A DNA stretch of 35,771 bases, from contig JAZSQO010000082.1 in assembly GCA_045538015.1 (NCBI GenBank), positions 1 to 35,771 on the forward strand, written 5' to 3'. The DNA comes from SIG598 sp045538015 (GTDB taxonomy: Bacteria > Bacillota > Clostridia > Oscillospirales > Acutalibacteraceae). This document shows positions 35,350 through 35,771 of this stretch, in pieces. The notes below the pieces were generated by a model that worked only from the letters and a program-made list of their open reading frames with translations, made no database searches and was not told the origin of the DNA. Both the position numbers and the translations under genes were made by a program. How positions within the stretch are numbered: position 1 is the first letter of the stretch; each line of letters starts with the position of its first letter.

Positions 35350-35771
35350 TCATGCCTCCATAAGGCGGCGCAGTTCCTTGATTATCCTGCTCTCCCGGCG
35401 GGACACCTGCACCTGAGTCATGCCAAGCATCTGCGCGGTGGCCGTCTGGGTGCGGCTGTTGAGATATCTCTCCCGGAGCAGCCGTCTGTCCTGCTCGTTC
35501 AGCTGCCCGATGGCCTCCCGCAGGGCAGCAAGCTCCACCACCCGTTCGTCAAAGGGCTCGGTGGCAAGGTCAAGCTGGCGTTCCTCGTCCTCCTCGGAAT
35601 GGACGGTCAGCGACACCGGCCGCTGAGAGGCACACACCGCCAGCGTCACCTCCTCCGTCGGCACGCTCAGCAGCTCCGCAAGCTCGCTCATGGTGGGCGA
35701 TCGGCCGTGGACGGCATAAAAGCGCTCGTTTTCCGCGGCGGCCTTCATGCCCAGCTTCTTGAGGCCACGGG
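35350..35771 (-). CDS. Sigma-70 family factor, sporulation SigF/SigG-like (5' partial)
   Basis: The frame runs off the right edge; about 140 C-terminal residues are visible. Region 3 is seen (HGRSPTMSELAELLSVPTEEV), then an acidic linker, then region 4 with the helix-turn-helix TQTATAQMLGMTQVQVSRRESRI. The QVQVSR recognition helix is the hallmark of the SigF/SigG/SigB group, so it should read -35 boxes of forespore-type promoters. Regions 1-2 and the anti-sigma genes expected before a spoIIA-type sigF lie outside the window, so F, G or B cannot be decided. Confidence 0.85.
   Translation of the reverse strand, partial: RGLKKLGMKAAAENERFYAVHGRSPTMSELAELLSVPTEEVTLAVCASQRPVSLTVHSEEDEERQLDLATEPFDERVVELAALREAIGQLNEQDRRLLRERYLNSRTQTATAQMLGMTQVQVSRRESRIIKELRRLMEA

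Overview
The window looks like a chromosomal segment of a strictly anaerobic, spore-lineage Firmicute, probably a gut-type clostridium near Oscillospiraceae/Ruminococcaceae. This is inferred from gene content and order: gdpP-rplI-dnaB and tilS-hpt-ftsH in their Firmicute arrangement, RNase J instead of an RNase E, a SigF/SigG-type sigma factor at the right edge, a soluble-looking fumarate reductase pair, and GC-rich codons (mostly C or G at third positions) between AT-rich gaps with good -35/-10 promoters. No rRNA, tRNA, CRISPR array, transposase or phage gene was seen.

Layout. (1) 1-3620: the end of a fumarate-reductase-like operon (iron-sulfur subunit, flavoprotein) with an AspT-type carrier, closed by a terminator. 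(2) 3675-4034: a small DUF3784-like membrane protein and a two-way terminator. (3) 4047-14788, minus strand: an arginine operon argC - small membrane protein - argJ - argB - argD - argF - carA - carB::dapF, from a promoter whose -10 is overlapped by an ArgR-like palindrome. (4) 15007-24936, plus strand: rnj - gdpP - rplI - dnaB - tilS - hpt - ftsH, housekeeping genes with tight spacing. (5) 24936-25164: a compact, strongly foldable element and a terminator that touches the Shine-Dalgarno of a lipoprotein gene. (6) 25176-30470: lipoprotein, HAD phosphatase, an orphan Wzz/BY-kinase-like protein, then a thioesterase followed by three tandem paralogous two-TM proteins. (7) 30506-35349: a GNAT gene behind a possible leader-peptide attenuator, a marR-MATE pair, an Ala/Glu-rich coiled-coil protein and an acyltransferase-3 membrane protein. 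(8) 35350-35771: the 3' part of a sporulation-type sigma factor.

The most unusual part is the end of the arginine operon. CarA has lost all three residues of the glutaminase triad (Cys, His, Glu), so this carbamoyl-phosphate synthase should use free ammonia. Its CarB partner is fused in frame to a diaminopimelate epimerase (DapF) domain, and that domain has Ala where the first catalytic Cys should be. So two enzymes in one complex each look catalytically silenced while the rest of their folds is kept, as if the assembly had been rebuilt as an ammonia-dependent synthase with a pseudo-epimerase domain, possibly for sensing. Other points of interest are the structured element after ftsH, the possible translational attenuator before the GNAT gene, the orphan BY-kinase with an altered P-loop, and the tandem paralog triplet.
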